DNA of 21,128 nucleotides from JBBAEV01 sp041655735 (GCA_041655735.1 JBBAEV010000015.1:1-21128), one strand, 5' to 3'. Positions 13,322 to 20,296 are shown, numbered from the stretch's first letter. The notes: a model not told the origin generated them from the sequence alone. Numbers and translations are program-made.

Positions 13322-14485
13322 ATGACTAAGTATTTAGTTATAGTAGAATCACCTAGTAAATCTAAAACAATTGAAAATTATTTAGGAAAAGATTATAAAG
13401 TTGTTTCTAGTAAAGGACATATTAGAGACCTTTCTACATCAGGAAAATATGGTTTTGGAATAGATTTGGAAAACAACTTTAAACCGAATTATATGCCTAT
13501 TAAAGGTAAGAAAAAAGTAATTAATGAAATGAAAAAAGAAGCTTTAAAAGTAGATAAAGTATTTCTCGCAACTGACCCAGATCGTGAAGGAGAAGCTATT
13601 AGTTGGCATTTAAAAGAAGCTTTAGAAATAGATGAAACATTATATGATAGGGTGGTATTTAATGAAATAACAAAGAAGGCTGTATTGGAAGCTTTCTTAA
13701 ATGTTAGAAAAATAGATAATGATTTAGTTAAATCTCAAGAAACGAGAAGAATGCTTGATCGTATTATTGGATTTAGATTAAGCAAATTGATTCAAAGTAA
13801 AACAGGAAGTAAATCAGCGGGCAGAGTACAAAGCGTAGCTTTAAAATTAGTTGTAGATAGAGAAAGAGAAATAGAGGCTTTTAAGGAAGAAGAATACTGG
13901 GAAATCAAAGCCGTCTTTAATGATTTTGAAGCAATGCTTGAAAAATATATGAATAAAAAAATAGAAATAAAAACTGAAAGGGATGCTAAAGATATTATAA
14001 ACAATTTATCTAATGCATTTAAAATAGTAGATATAAGTAAAACTACTAAAAATAAAAAATCAAAACATCCTTTTATAACAAGTACAATGCAACAAGAAGC
14101 ATCAACTAAACTTAATTTTGGTGCTAGAAAAACAATGACTTTAGCTCAAAAATTATATGAAGGTCTTACTTTAAAAGATGAAACAGTAGGTTTGATTACT
14201 TATATGCGTACTGATTCTACTAGATTATCTGACGATTTTATAGGTGAAACATATAATTATATCGAACAAAAATATGGTAAAGAATATGTGGGTTTCATAA
14301 AGAAAAATAAGAAAAAAGAAAATGTTCAAGATGCTCATGAAGCAATAAGGCCTACCAGTATTATGCGTACTCCTGAATCAGTAAAAGCTTATTTATCACC
14401 TGATGAATATAAATTATATCAAATGATATATTTTAGGGCTCTTGCTTCTTTAATGCATGATGCAAAAGTAGCTACACATCTATAA
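13322..14485 (+). CDS. topA: DNA topoisomerase I, N-terminal part of a frameshifted gene
   Basis: First 387 codons of a type IA topoisomerase that relaxes negative supercoils. LVIVESPSKSKTIENYLG and DPDREGEAISWH (residues 85-96) form the Toprim metal site. GLITYMRTDSTRLS contains the active-site tyrosine, Tyr294. The frame runs normally through LASLMHDAKVATHL, then meets TAA at 14483-14485. The homologous sequence continues in another frame from about 14482: inserting one base between CT and ATA restores HLIKLENNGY, which aligns without gap to MSVDLTNNGL, as I recall it, in Bacillus subtilis TopA. The full protein would be about 678 residues, normal for the family. Since topA is usually essential in Firmicutes, a sequence error, a fresh mutation or a rescued two-part product should be considered. 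Confidence 0.9.
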   Translation: MTKYLVIVESPSKSKTIENYLGKDYKVVSSKGHIRDLSTSGKYGFGIDLENNFKPNYMPIKGKKKVINEMKKEALKVDKVFLATDPDREGEAISWHLKEALEIDETLYDRVVFNEITKKAVLEAFLNVRKIDNDLVKSQETRRMLDRIIGFRLSKLIQSKTGSKSAGRVQSVALKLVVDREREIEAFKEEEYWEIKAVFNDFEAMLEKYMNKKIEIKTERDAKDIINNLSNAFKIVDISKTTKNKKSKHPFITSTMQQEASTKLNFGARKTMTLAQKLYEGLTLKDETVGLITYMRTDSTRLSDDFIGETYNYIEQKYGKEYVGFIKKNKKKENVQDAHEAIRPTSIMRTPESVKAYLSPDEYKLYQMIYFRALASLMHDAKVATHL

Positions 14486-14487
14486 AA

Positions 14488-15354
14488 TTGGAAAATAATG
14501 GTTATCAATTTAAAGCTACTGGTTCAGTTTTAATTTTTGATGGTTATTTAAAGGTGTATGCTGAATATGAAAATCAAGAAGATAAAATATTACCATCTTT
14601 TGAAAAGTATCATTCTGATATATTAGTATCTAAGTCAATAGAACCTAGCCAACATTTTACTAAACCACCAGCTAGGTATACCGAAGCAAAACTTATAAAA
14701 GAAATGGAAGAATTAGGAATAGGAAGACCATCTACCTATACTACAACGATGGATACTTTAAAACTAAGAGGATATGTTAGTGTGATAGAAAAGAAGTTTC
14801 ATCCTACTGAACAAGGTATTATTACTACAGATAAATTGCAGGAATTTTTTAGTAATATAATAAATGTGGAATATACTGCTCATATGGAAGCTGATCTAGA
14901 TAAAATTTCTGAAGGTAAAATAGAATCGACAAAAGTATTAAAAGAATTTTATAATGAATTTGATGATTTAATAAAGACGGCTTTTAATGATATGGAAAAA
15001 ATAGCGCCTGAAGAAACAGGAGAACTCTGTCCGGAATGTGATCATCCTTTAGTTATAAGAACAGGTAAGTATGGAAAATTTGTAGCTTGTAGTAATTATC
15101 CGGAATGTAAATATATTAAAAAAGAAGAAAAGAAAGTTATAGAGGTATGCAATTGTCCAAAATGTGATGGTAAAATAGTAGAAAAGAAAACAAAAAAAGG
15201 TAGGATATTTTATGGGTGTAGTAATTATCCAAAATGTAATTATGCTGTATGGGATAAACCGACAGGCGAGAAATGTCTTGAATGTGGTGAATTATTAGTA
15301 ATAAAGAAAGATAAAATAAAATGTAGTAAGTGCGAGTATGAAAAAGCAAAATAA
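14488..15354 (+). CDS. topA: DNA topoisomerase I, C-terminal part of the frameshifted gene
   Basis: Continuation of topA in the -1 frame. NGYQFKATGSVLIFDGYLKVY, QHFTKPPARYTEAKLIKEME and GIGRPSTYTTTMDTLKLRGY are core domain motifs, and INVEYTAHMEADLDKISEG ends the catalytic core. Three zinc-ribbon-like modules follow: CPECDHPLVIRTGKYGKFVAC, CPKCDGKIVEKKTKKGRIFYGC and CLECGELLVIKKDKIKCSKC. These bind single-stranded DNA or RNA polymerase in homologues. The nominal start TTG at 14488 lacks a ribosome site, so separate initiation is unlikely and the true start of this segment is the upstream topA ATG. All motifs are intact, so decay has not gone beyond the single frameshift. A terminator overlaps the stop. 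Confidence 0.88.
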   Translation: MENNGYQFKATGSVLIFDGYLKVYAEYENQEDKILPSFEKYHSDILVSKSIEPSQHFTKPPARYTEAKLIKEMEELGIGRPSTYTTTMDTLKLRGYVSVIEKKFHPTEQGIITTDKLQEFFSNIINVEYTAHMEADLDKISEGKIESTKVLKEFYNEFDDLIKTAFNDMEKIAPEETGELCPECDHPLVIRTGKYGKFVACSNYPECKYIKKEEKKVIEVCNCPKCDGKIVEKKTKKGRIFYGCSNYPKCNYAVWDKPTGEKCLECGELLVIKKDKIKCSKCEYEKAK

Positions 15355-15372
15355 ATTTGCTTTTTTCTTTTT
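15341..15372 (+). terminator. Terminator of topA
   Basis: Stem AAAAAGCAAA (15341-15350) / TTTGCTTTTT (15356-15365), 5-base loop, with further T-rich sequence to 15372. It overlaps the topA stop. Confidence 0.8.
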
Positions 15373-15382
15373 TCGTGCATTT

Positions 15383-15410
15383 TTTACATAAATATATCGT
15401 AAATTAATAT
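15383..15410 (+). promoter_or_regulatory. Possible promoter of the secreted-protein gene
   Basis: TTTACA (15383-15388), a 16-bp spacer and TAATAT (15405-15410), 32 bases before the start at 15442. Confidence 0.4.
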
Positions 15411-15441
15411 TGTAGTAAAAAAATAAGAAAAGGAGGCAGAA

Positions 15442-15975
15442 ATGCGAAAGAATGTACTTAGTATCGTTTTAGGATGTGTAATGACCTTAGCATTAACCTT
15501 AGGAGTAAGGGCTGTCTTTGCGGATAGCAACAATTCAACTGAAGATGAATGTTTAAACGCAGAAGAACTAAGAGAATTAATACTTGATGAATTAGTAAAA
15601 GAAATAACTATTAAGGTGGATTTGGATGGTGATATTGAAAAAACAGTAGAATCTAGTATTGAAGAAAGTATGAATAGAATTAAAACAACTATGGTAACAA
15701 AGAACTATACTAATAAAACTACTAATAATACTATGAATACATCAAATATTACTAACAAATCTTATAGTAAAATAGAAAATAGTTATAACGCAATTGGTAA
15801 TGCAGATAATGATACAGAAACAAGTGTTACTAACGAAACAAACATTGAAACAACAGTAACAAATGAACAAACAACTAGTGTATCTAATAGCGGTAATGAT
15901 ACAAATTCAAACAATGAAGATAATGACGTTTTAGATGTAGATTCTAATAACAATGATGTTGAAATAGATGATTAA
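15442..15975 (+). CDS. Predicted secreted Asn/Thr/Ser-rich protein of unknown function
   Basis: A 177-residue protein with an N-terminal signal peptide: MRKN, hydrophobic core VLSIVLGCVMTLALTLGV, and a probable cleavage at AVFA|DS near residue 28. The Cys in the core has no lipobox context, so release by signal peptidase I is more likely than lipid attachment. Residues 35-75 are Glu/Leu/Ile-rich and may form a helix (EELRELILDELVKE). From about residue 85 it is low-complexity, dominated by Asn, Thr, Ser and later Asp/Glu (TNKTTNNTMNTSNITNKS; NSNNEDNDVLDVDSNNNDVE), with several N-x-T/S sequons. No LPxTG or repeat anchor is visible. AAAGGAGGC precedes the ATG. It is a single-gene unit with its own terminator, in the interval between topA and xerC where trmFO lies in Bacillus subtilis. 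No homologue is recognised. Confidence 0.75.
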   Translation: MRKNVLSIVLGCVMTLALTLGVRAVFADSNNSTEDECLNAEELRELILDELVKEITIKVDLDGDIEKTVESSIEESMNRIKTTMVTKNYTNKTTNNTMNTSNITNKSYSKIENSYNAIGNADNDTETSVTNETNIETTVTNEQTTSVSNSGNDTNSNNEDNDVLDVDSNNNDVEIDD

Positions 15976-15980
15976 TTTAA

Positions 15981-16012
15981 ATAAAACACTGTAAACAGTG
16001 TTTTATTTTTTT
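15981..16012 (+). terminator. Strong terminator after the secreted-protein gene
   Basis: Perfect 11-bp stem ATAAAACACTG (15981-15991) / CAGTGTTTTAT (15996-16006), loop TAAA, followed by seven T. Confidence 0.88.
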
Positions 16013-16019
16013 ATTTTAA

Positions 16020-16028
16020 TGTTATAAT
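16020..16028 (+). promoter_or_regulatory. Extended -10 promoter of the 16053 gene
   Basis: TGT TATAAT, 25 bases before the GTG start at 16053, with no recognisable -35. Confidence 0.5.
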
Positions 16029-16052
16029 ATAAATAGGATGGTGAAGTAAACA

Positions 16053-16562
16053 GTGCTGGAAAAATATGAAAATAATAATTATCCAATTGATATTACTCCT
16101 GAAGAAGTGGCAGCAAGGAAAAAAGCAAGACAAAATGATATTGAAAAGATTATTGGAATATGGAGAGAATTAAAAAAAGCGGCTAATTCATTAAGAAGTA
16201 CTAAGGAATCTACTGAAAGATACCATAATTTTTTAGACTCCTTATTTTTTAAAAGATCGTTTAAATTTCCTGAAAAGAATGTAGAAATTCGTGGTTTAAC
16301 TGATCTAGAACTTAAATACATGAATAGAGTTGTTGTTTTTGGGAAATCAAAGCCGTCTGAAGAAACCACTTCTAATGAAGTGCGTTTCCCTGAGAATGAT
16401 TACACGGGGTTAACTGATGATGAAATCATGGCAGTAGCTGACGAATCAGGATGTAATTCTGTGGGTGGGGGCAAAGAAGCTTATTATCGACTTACTGAAG
16501 ATCCATTTGCTAATCCAAAAATTGATTTAGAAGAAAAATCTGAAAGAGGTAGAGCTAAATAA
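16053..16562 (+). CDS. Hydrophilic protein of unknown function
   Basis: A 169-residue soluble protein I do not recognise. The N-terminal third looks helical and charged (TPEEVAARKKARQNDIEKII, then KKAANSLRSTKESTERYHNF). The middle holds NVEIRGLTDLELKYMNRVVVFGKS. A Gly-rich turn CNSVGGGKEAYYRLTEDPFANP lies near the C-terminus; it resembles but does not match a P-loop, having only GGGK and no preceding beta strand. Start GTG at 16053 is supported by GGATGGTG about 10 bases upstream. It forms a single-gene unit with its own promoter and a strong terminator (16566-16592), and sits between topA and xerC. Codon use is a little less AT-biased than that of its neighbours. Confidence 0.65.
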   Translation: MLEKYENNNYPIDITPEEVAARKKARQNDIEKIIGIWRELKKAANSLRSTKESTERYHNFLDSLFFKRSFKFPEKNVEIRGLTDLELKYMNRVVVFGKSKPSEETTSNEVRFPENDYTGLTDDEIMAVADESGCNSVGGGKEAYYRLTEDPFANPKIDLEEKSERGRAK

Positions 16563-16565
16563 CAG

Positions 16566-16592
16566 GAAACTAAATTGTAGTTTCTTTTTTTT
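16566..16592 (+). terminator. Terminator after the 16053 gene
   Basis: Stem GAAACTA (16566-16572) / TAGTTTC (16578-16584), loop AATTG, then eight T (16585-16592). Confidence 0.85.
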
Positions 16593-16607
16593 AATATTTA
16601 TAAAACA

Positions 16608-16616
16608 TGTTATAAT
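16608..16616 (+). promoter_or_regulatory. Extended -10 promoter of the recombinase gene
   Basis: TGT TATAAT, 17 bases before the ATG at 16633. The preceding T-tract leaves no distinct -35. Confidence 0.5.
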
Positions 16617-16632
16617 TATAATAGGTGATAAT

Positions 16633-17529
16633 ATGGACAAGAAATTAAAAAAATTTTTAGATTATCTTAGATATCAGAAAAATTATTCTAACTATACAAT
16701 AATTAATTATCAAAATGATATAGAAGAGTTTTTAATTTTTATTAATAAGGAAGGGGTCAAAGATTTTACTAAAGTAACATATTCAGATATTAGATTTTAT
16801 CTTACTGATTTGTATAATAAAAAGTATTCTAGAAATACAGTTTCTAGAAAATTAAGTTCTCTTCGTAGTTTTTATAAATATTTATTAAGTGAAGGAGACA
16901 TTAGTGATAATCCTTTTTTATTAGTATCATCTCCTAAAAAAGAAATGATATTACCTAAATTTTTATATTATGAAGAATTAGAGAAGTTGTTTAAAGTACC
17001 TAATGTAAAAAATTCTTTAGGACAAAGAGATTTATTAATATTAGAAATCTTATATGCAACCGGGATTAGAGTCAGTGAATTAGTAAATATTAAAATAAAA
17101 GATATTGATTTTTATAATAAAACAATTGATGTAGTAGGAAAAGGTAATAAAGAAAGGTATGTATCCTTTGGAGTATATTGCCAAGATATTTTAGAAAAAT
17201 ATATTAATGATGGGAGAATAAAATTATTAAAAGGTAATAATACTGATACTTTATTACTAAATAATAATGGTAAAGGATTAACTACTAGAGGAGTTAGATT
17301 AATAATTGATAAATTAATAAATAAAGCATCTATTAATACTAATGTTACGCCACATATAATCAGACATACTTTCGCAACACATATGTTAAATGAAGGAGCT
17401 GACCTTTTAACAGTACAAGAATTATTAGGACATGCTAATCTTTCAACTACACAGGTATATACTCATGTTACAGATGAACATTTAAGAAGTGTTTACTTAA
17501 ATTGTCATCCAAGGGCGAAATTTAAGTAA
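16633..17529 (+). CDS. xerC: Tyrosine recombinase XerC/XerD-type
   Basis: A 298-residue Xer recombinase that should resolve chromosome dimers at dif. The N-terminal SAM-like core-binding domain spans about 1-90. The catalytic domain keeps the full set: Arg146 (ATGIRVSEL), Lys170, His241 and Arg244 (HIIRHTFATHML), His267 (LLGHANLSTTQVY) and nucleophile Tyr276. The length is that of chromosomal XerC/XerD, not of phage integrases, which usually carry an arm-binding domain. The XerC choice over XerD rests on location near topA and upstream of rpsB, as with codV in Bacillus subtilis, so it is an inference. TAGGTGAT precedes the ATG. It could also act on other dif-like sites; no clear dif sequence was found in the window. 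Confidence 0.92.
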   Translation: MDKKLKKFLDYLRYQKNYSNYTIINYQNDIEEFLIFINKEGVKDFTKVTYSDIRFYLTDLYNKKYSRNTVSRKLSSLRSFYKYLLSEGDISDNPFLLVSSPKKEMILPKFLYYEELEKLFKVPNVKNSLGQRDLLILEILYATGIRVSELVNIKIKDIDFYNKTIDVVGKGNKERYVSFGVYCQDILEKYINDGRIKLLKGNNTDTLLLNNNGKGLTTRGVRLIIDKLINKASINTNVTPHIIRHTFATHMLNEGADLLTVQELLGHANLSTTQVYTHVTDEHLRSVYLNCHPRAKFK

Positions 17530-17557
17530 ATTATCTTTTTTAATCGCATAAAATATC

Positions 17558-17586
17558 TTGTAATTGCTTTATTTATATGGTAAAAT
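17558..17586 (+). promoter_or_regulatory. Promoter of the rpsB-tsf operon (TTGTAA-17-TAAAAT)
   Basis: TTGTAA (17558-17563), a 17-bp spacer ending TATGG, and TAAAAT (17581-17586). It gives a leader of about 100 nt before rpsB. Confidence 0.75.
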
Positions 17587-17599
17587 TCAAGTTAGTCAT

Positions 17600-17688
17600 T
17601 AAAAACACACGACATGGATTTAAATATCTAGTGCCTTATGGTGATATTTAAAGAGGAAGTGATCGGAGGAAAAACGAAGGAGGAATAA
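17600..17688 (+). promoter_or_regulatory. Structured rpsB mRNA leader, candidate S2 autoregulatory element
   Basis: The leader contains a perfect 10-bp stem TTTAAATATC (17619-17628) / GATATTTAAA (17643-17652) with a 14-base loop rich in non-A/T bases (TAGTGCCTTATGGT), flanked by ACACACGACATGG and by two purine-rich ribosome-site-like blocks (CGGAGGA and GAAGGAGGA). Such conserved-looking loop sequence in an otherwise AT-rich spacer suggests protein recognition. Regulation of rpsB-tsf by S2 is known in other bacteria; its operation here is inference. Confidence 0.6.
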
Positions 17689-17690
17689 AA

Positions 17691-18737
17691 ATGACAGTAG
17701 TTTCAATGAGTTATTTATTAGAATCGGGAGTTCACTTTGGACATCAAAAAAGAAGATGGAATCCTAAAATGGGTGAGTATATTTTCACATCGCGTGATGA
17801 TATTCACATAATTGATTTACAAAAGACAGCAAAGAAGATTGAAGAAGCGTATCAATTAATCAGTAAGATTGTTGCGGGTGGCCAAGAAGTATTATTTGTT
17901 GGTACCAAAAAACAAGCTCAAGATGTAGTAAAAGAAGAAGCAGAAAGAGCTGGAATGCATTATGTTAACCAAAGATGGTTAGGGGGAACTTTAACTAATT
18001 TTCGTACTATTAGAAAACGTATAAGACGTTTGGAAGAAATAGAGAGAATGGAAAAAGATGGTACTTTTGAGGCGTTACCTAAAAAAGAAGTATTAGGGTT
18101 AAAAAAAGAATATGAAAAATTAAATAAATACTTATGCGGCATTAGAGAAATGAAAAAGATTCCTGGGGCATTGTTTATTGTTGATTCATTAAAGGAATCA
18201 ATTGCGATAAAAGAAGCTAAAAAATTAGATATTCCAGTATTTGGAATTATTGATACCAATTGTGATCCTGATGATGTTGATTACATAATACCTGGAAATG
18301 ATGATGCGATTAGAGCTATTAAATTAATAGTAGCTGTTATTGCTAATGCAATTGTAGAAGTAAAAGGCGGAAAACTTATTAATTTTATTTCTGAAGAAGA
18401 TAGGGCATTGAATAATAAAAAAAATGAAAGTAAAGAAAAGCAAGATAAAAAAGAATCAAAGGAAGTAAAAGAAGAATCAAAAGAAGTTAAAGAAGGATCA
18501 AAAGAAAAAGAAGTAAAAGAAGAATCAAAAGAATCAAAGGAAGTAAAAGAAAAAGAAGTAAAAGAAGGATCAAAAGAAAAAGAAGTAAAAGAAGAAACTA
18601 CAAGGATAAAGAAAAAAGAAGAAAAAATAGCTTTTGAAGATTTAAAAGTAAACGAATTAAAAGATATAGCTAAGGAAAAAGGTATATCTGGGTATTCAAA
18701 AATGAAGAAAGCAGAATTAATTGAAGTTTTAAGTTAA
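17691..18737 (+). CDS. rpsB: 30S ribosomal protein S2 with a charged linker and Rho-N/SAP-like C-terminal domain
   Basis: Residues 1 to about 235 are a normal S2: SYLLESGVHFGHQKRRWNPK, YIFTSRDDIHIIDLQKT, VLFVGTKKQAQDVV, NQRWLGGTLTNFRTI, PGALFIVDSLKE and FGIIDTNCDPDDVDY. S2 normally ends near residue 245; this protein continues to 348. Residues about 241-308 are a Lys/Glu/Ser linker made of KEVKEE and KEGSKEKEVKEE units, with a 72-bp direct repeat in the DNA. The last 37 residues (LKVNELKDIAKEKGISGYSKMKKAELIEVL within them) match the helix-turn pattern of Rho N-terminal/SAP domains, which bind nucleic acid. ATG at 17691 follows GAAGGAGGA. The gene pairs with tsf 14 bases downstream. Confidence 0.95.
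   Translation: MTVVSMSYLLESGVHFGHQKRRWNPKMGEYIFTSRDDIHIIDLQKTAKKIEEAYQLISKIVAGGQEVLFVGTKKQAQDVVKEEAERAGMHYVNQRWLGGTLTNFRTIRKRIRRLEEIERMEKDGTFEALPKKEVLGLKKEYEKLNKYLCGIREMKKIPGALFIVDSLKESIAIKEAKKLDIPVFGIIDTNCDPDDVDYIIPGNDDAIRAIKLIVAVIANAIVEVKGGKLINFISEEDRALNNKKNESKEKQDKKESKEVKEESKEVKEGSKEKEVKEESKESKEVKEKEVKEGSKEKEVKEETTRIKKKEEKIAFEDLKVNELKDIAKEKGISGYSKMKKAELIEVLS
18430..18600 (+). repeat. Purine-rich internal repeat in rpsB encoding the KEVKEE linker
   Basis: Imperfect purine-rich repeats on the coding strand. The clearest pair, about 36 bases encoding KEGSKEKEVKEE, begins at 18489 and again at 18561, offset 72 bases (24 codons), with shorter KEVKE and ESKE units around it. Slipped-strand or unequal recombination could change the linker length. 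Confidence 0.8.
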
Positions 18738-18751
18738 AAGGAGGAATATTC

Positions 18752-19624
18752 ATGGTTAGTGCAAATGATGTAAAACAATTACGTGAAAAAACAGGTGCAG
18801 GGATGCTTGATTGTAAAAAGGCTTTAATAGAAACAAATGGAGATTTTGATAAAGCTACTGATTGGCTTCGTGAAAAAGGAATATCAACTGCTAATAAAAA
18901 AGCTAGTCGTATTGCAACAGAAGGTTTAATAAATATAGAGACAAATGGTAACATTGCAGTAATGGTTGAAGTAAATGCGGAAACAGATTTTGTTTCAAAG
19001 AATGAAGGATTTATTAATTTAATAAATAAAATAACAAATGTTGTTTTAAATAATGAAGTTATTAATATGGATGAAGCTTTAGCTATTAATGTGGATAATG
19101 GCACTTTAAATGATTTAATAGTAAGTACAATTGCGAAGATTGGTGAAAAAATAAGTTTTAGAAGATTTGAAAAATTAATAAAACAGGACAATGAAATTTT
19201 CGGAGTTTATCTTCATATGGGTGGAAGAATTGGTGTTATAACTGTTATTCAAAATGGTGATAAAGAAGTCGCAAAAGATATTGCGATGCATATTGCAGCT
19301 ATCAAACCAAAATACATTTCTAAGGAAGAAATTCCTTCTGAAGAAATAGAAAAAGAAAAGAAAATTCTTAGAGAACAAGCTTTAAATGAAGGAAAACCTG
19401 AAGCTATTATAGATAAAATGGTTGAAGGTAGAATAAGTAAATATTATAAGGAAGTATGTCTTTTGGATCAACCATTTTTTAAAGATGGGGATATAAATGT
19501 TAATCAATATCTTTCATCAAAAGAAGTTACAGTGAAAAAATTTATTCGTTTTGAACTTGGTGAAGGTTTAGAAAAAAGAGAAGATAACTTCGCTGAAGAA
19601 GTTATGAAACAAATAAATAATTAA
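18752..19624 (+). CDS. tsf: Translation elongation factor Ts
   Basis: A 290-residue guanine-nucleotide exchange factor for EF-Tu. It opens with VSANDVKQLREKTGAGMLDC and KKALIETNGDFDKATDWLRE, the UBA-like N-terminal module. The conserved EVNAETDFVSKNEGF, containing the TDFV residues that displace Mg from EF-Tu, comes next. Two core subdomains follow (RFEKLIKQDNEIFGVYLHMG; AMHIAAIKPKYIS), ending with QPFFKDGDINVNQYLSSKEV. Length is normal. AAAGGAGGAATATTC precedes the ATG. It is co-transcribed with rpsB. The next gene begins only 17 bases after the stop and is not pyrH. Confidence 0.98.
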   Translation: MVSANDVKQLREKTGAGMLDCKKALIETNGDFDKATDWLREKGISTANKKASRIATEGLINIETNGNIAVMVEVNAETDFVSKNEGFINLINKITNVVLNNEVINMDEALAINVDNGTLNDLIVSTIAKIGEKISFRRFEKLIKQDNEIFGVYLHMGGRIGVITVIQNGDKEVAKDIAMHIAAIKPKYISKEEIPSEEIEKEKKILREQALNEGKPEAIIDKMVEGRISKYYKEVCLLDQPFFKDGDINVNQYLSSKEVTVKKFIRFELGEGLEKREDNFAEEVMKQINN

Positions 19625-19641
19625 TTTCATTGGGTGGCAGT

Positions 19642-20223
19642 ATGAGAAAAATATTAGTAGGACTAGTAATGGTAATGTTATTGTCTGGTTGTAAAATAGA
19701 AAAAATAGAACAATTAGAAAAAACAGATGTATTTGTAGCTGGTTATGATGTTGATGATAGTCATGTATTTGTTAATACCTCATCAAATGATATTATAAAT
19801 ATTTTTAAAAGAGGTACAGGTATTATATATTTTGGTTACCCAGAATCGCTCTTTTGTCAAGAAATTGTAAAGATTTTGGATGAAATTAGTAAACAAAATG
19901 ATATTAAGCAAATATATTATTTGAATGTCAATGAATTAAAAAAAAGTAATCCTTCTGCTTATCAAGAGATATTATCATTAGTAAGTGATTATTTGTATTA
20001 TGAAGATGAGGCTAATAATAAAATATTGTACCTTCCTGATGTCTATTTTGTAAAAGATGGTAATATTATTGGTAATCATATTTCTACTAATATAATTCAT
20101 GATGAATTAGTACATAGCGAAGGGGAATGGATTGATCTTACTCGTAAGGAAAAGAATGAGATAAAGAACATATTTTTAGGTTTATTAACACAATTATATT
20201 CTTGTAATTGTAGTTGTAATTAA
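19642..20223 (+). CDS. Thioredoxin-fold-like lipoprotein
   Basis: A 193-residue predicted lipoprotein. MRKILVGLVMVMLLSGC is a signal peptide with lipobox LSGC; Cys17 would be lipidated and the protein tethered outside the membrane. Residues about 60-80 read GTGIIYFGYPESLFCQEIVK, the strand-loop-helix of a thioredoxin-like fold in which the usual CxxC is reduced to SLFC, a single Cys. LPDVYFVKDGNIIG further on resembles the cis-Pro loop and strand. The C-terminus is the unusual CNCSCN. The closest idea is the bacteriocin-transport-accessory/thioredoxin-like group; a redox role is plausible but unproven. ATG 19642 is preferred to TTG 19630 because GGGTGG (19632-19637) lies between them. It sits 17 bases after tsf, in the position usually held by pyrH, and is probably co-transcribed with rpsB-tsf. 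Confidence 0.78.
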   Translation: MRKILVGLVMVMLLSGCKIEKIEQLEKTDVFVAGYDVDDSHVFVNTSSNDIINIFKRGTGIIYFGYPESLFCQEIVKILDEISKQNDIKQIYYLNVNELKKSNPSAYQEILSLVSDYLYYEDEANNKILYLPDVYFVKDGNIIGNHISTNIIHDELVHSEGEWIDLTRKEKNEIKNIFLGLLTQLYSCNCSCN

Positions 20224-20240
20224 GAATAAATATGTTCTTT
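20163..20240 (+). terminator. Long-range inverted repeat at the lipoprotein 3' end, possible terminator
   Basis: A perfect 13-bp inverted repeat AAAGAACATATTT (20163-20175) / AAATATGTTCTTT (20228-20240) brackets the last 50 bases of the gene; a smaller stem CAATTA/TAATTG forms inside. A T-rich stretch follows around 20250. The 52-base spacing is large for an intrinsic terminator. Confidence 0.45.
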
Positions 20241-20244
20241 TCAT

Positions 20245-20272
20245 TTGCTATTTTTTATAATTATAGTAGAAT
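20245..20272 (+). promoter_or_regulatory. Promoter of frr (TTGCTA-16-TAGAAT)
   Basis: TTGCTA (20245-20250), a 16-bp spacer and TAGAAT (20267-20272), 24 bases before the frr ATG. It would make frr independent of the rpsB-tsf-lipoprotein transcript. Confidence 0.55.
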
Positions 20273-20296
20273 ATAAGTAAAGGAGAGAGTAATTAT

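Noticed and set aside
14470..14490. Programmed -1 ribosomal frameshift in topA
   Set aside because: No slippery heptamer precedes the TAA and no strong downstream structure was seen; a single-base deletion or sequencing error explains the alignment better.
16490..16545. P-loop NTPase motif in the 169-residue unknown protein
   Set aside because: The GGGK stretch lacks the full GxxxxGK[ST] pattern and a preceding hydrophobic strand.
16633..17529. Phage or ICE integrase linked to the accessory block
   Set aside because: Length and domain layout are those of chromosomal XerC/XerD and the gene lies in the core topA-rpsB neighbourhood, 10 kb from the repeats.
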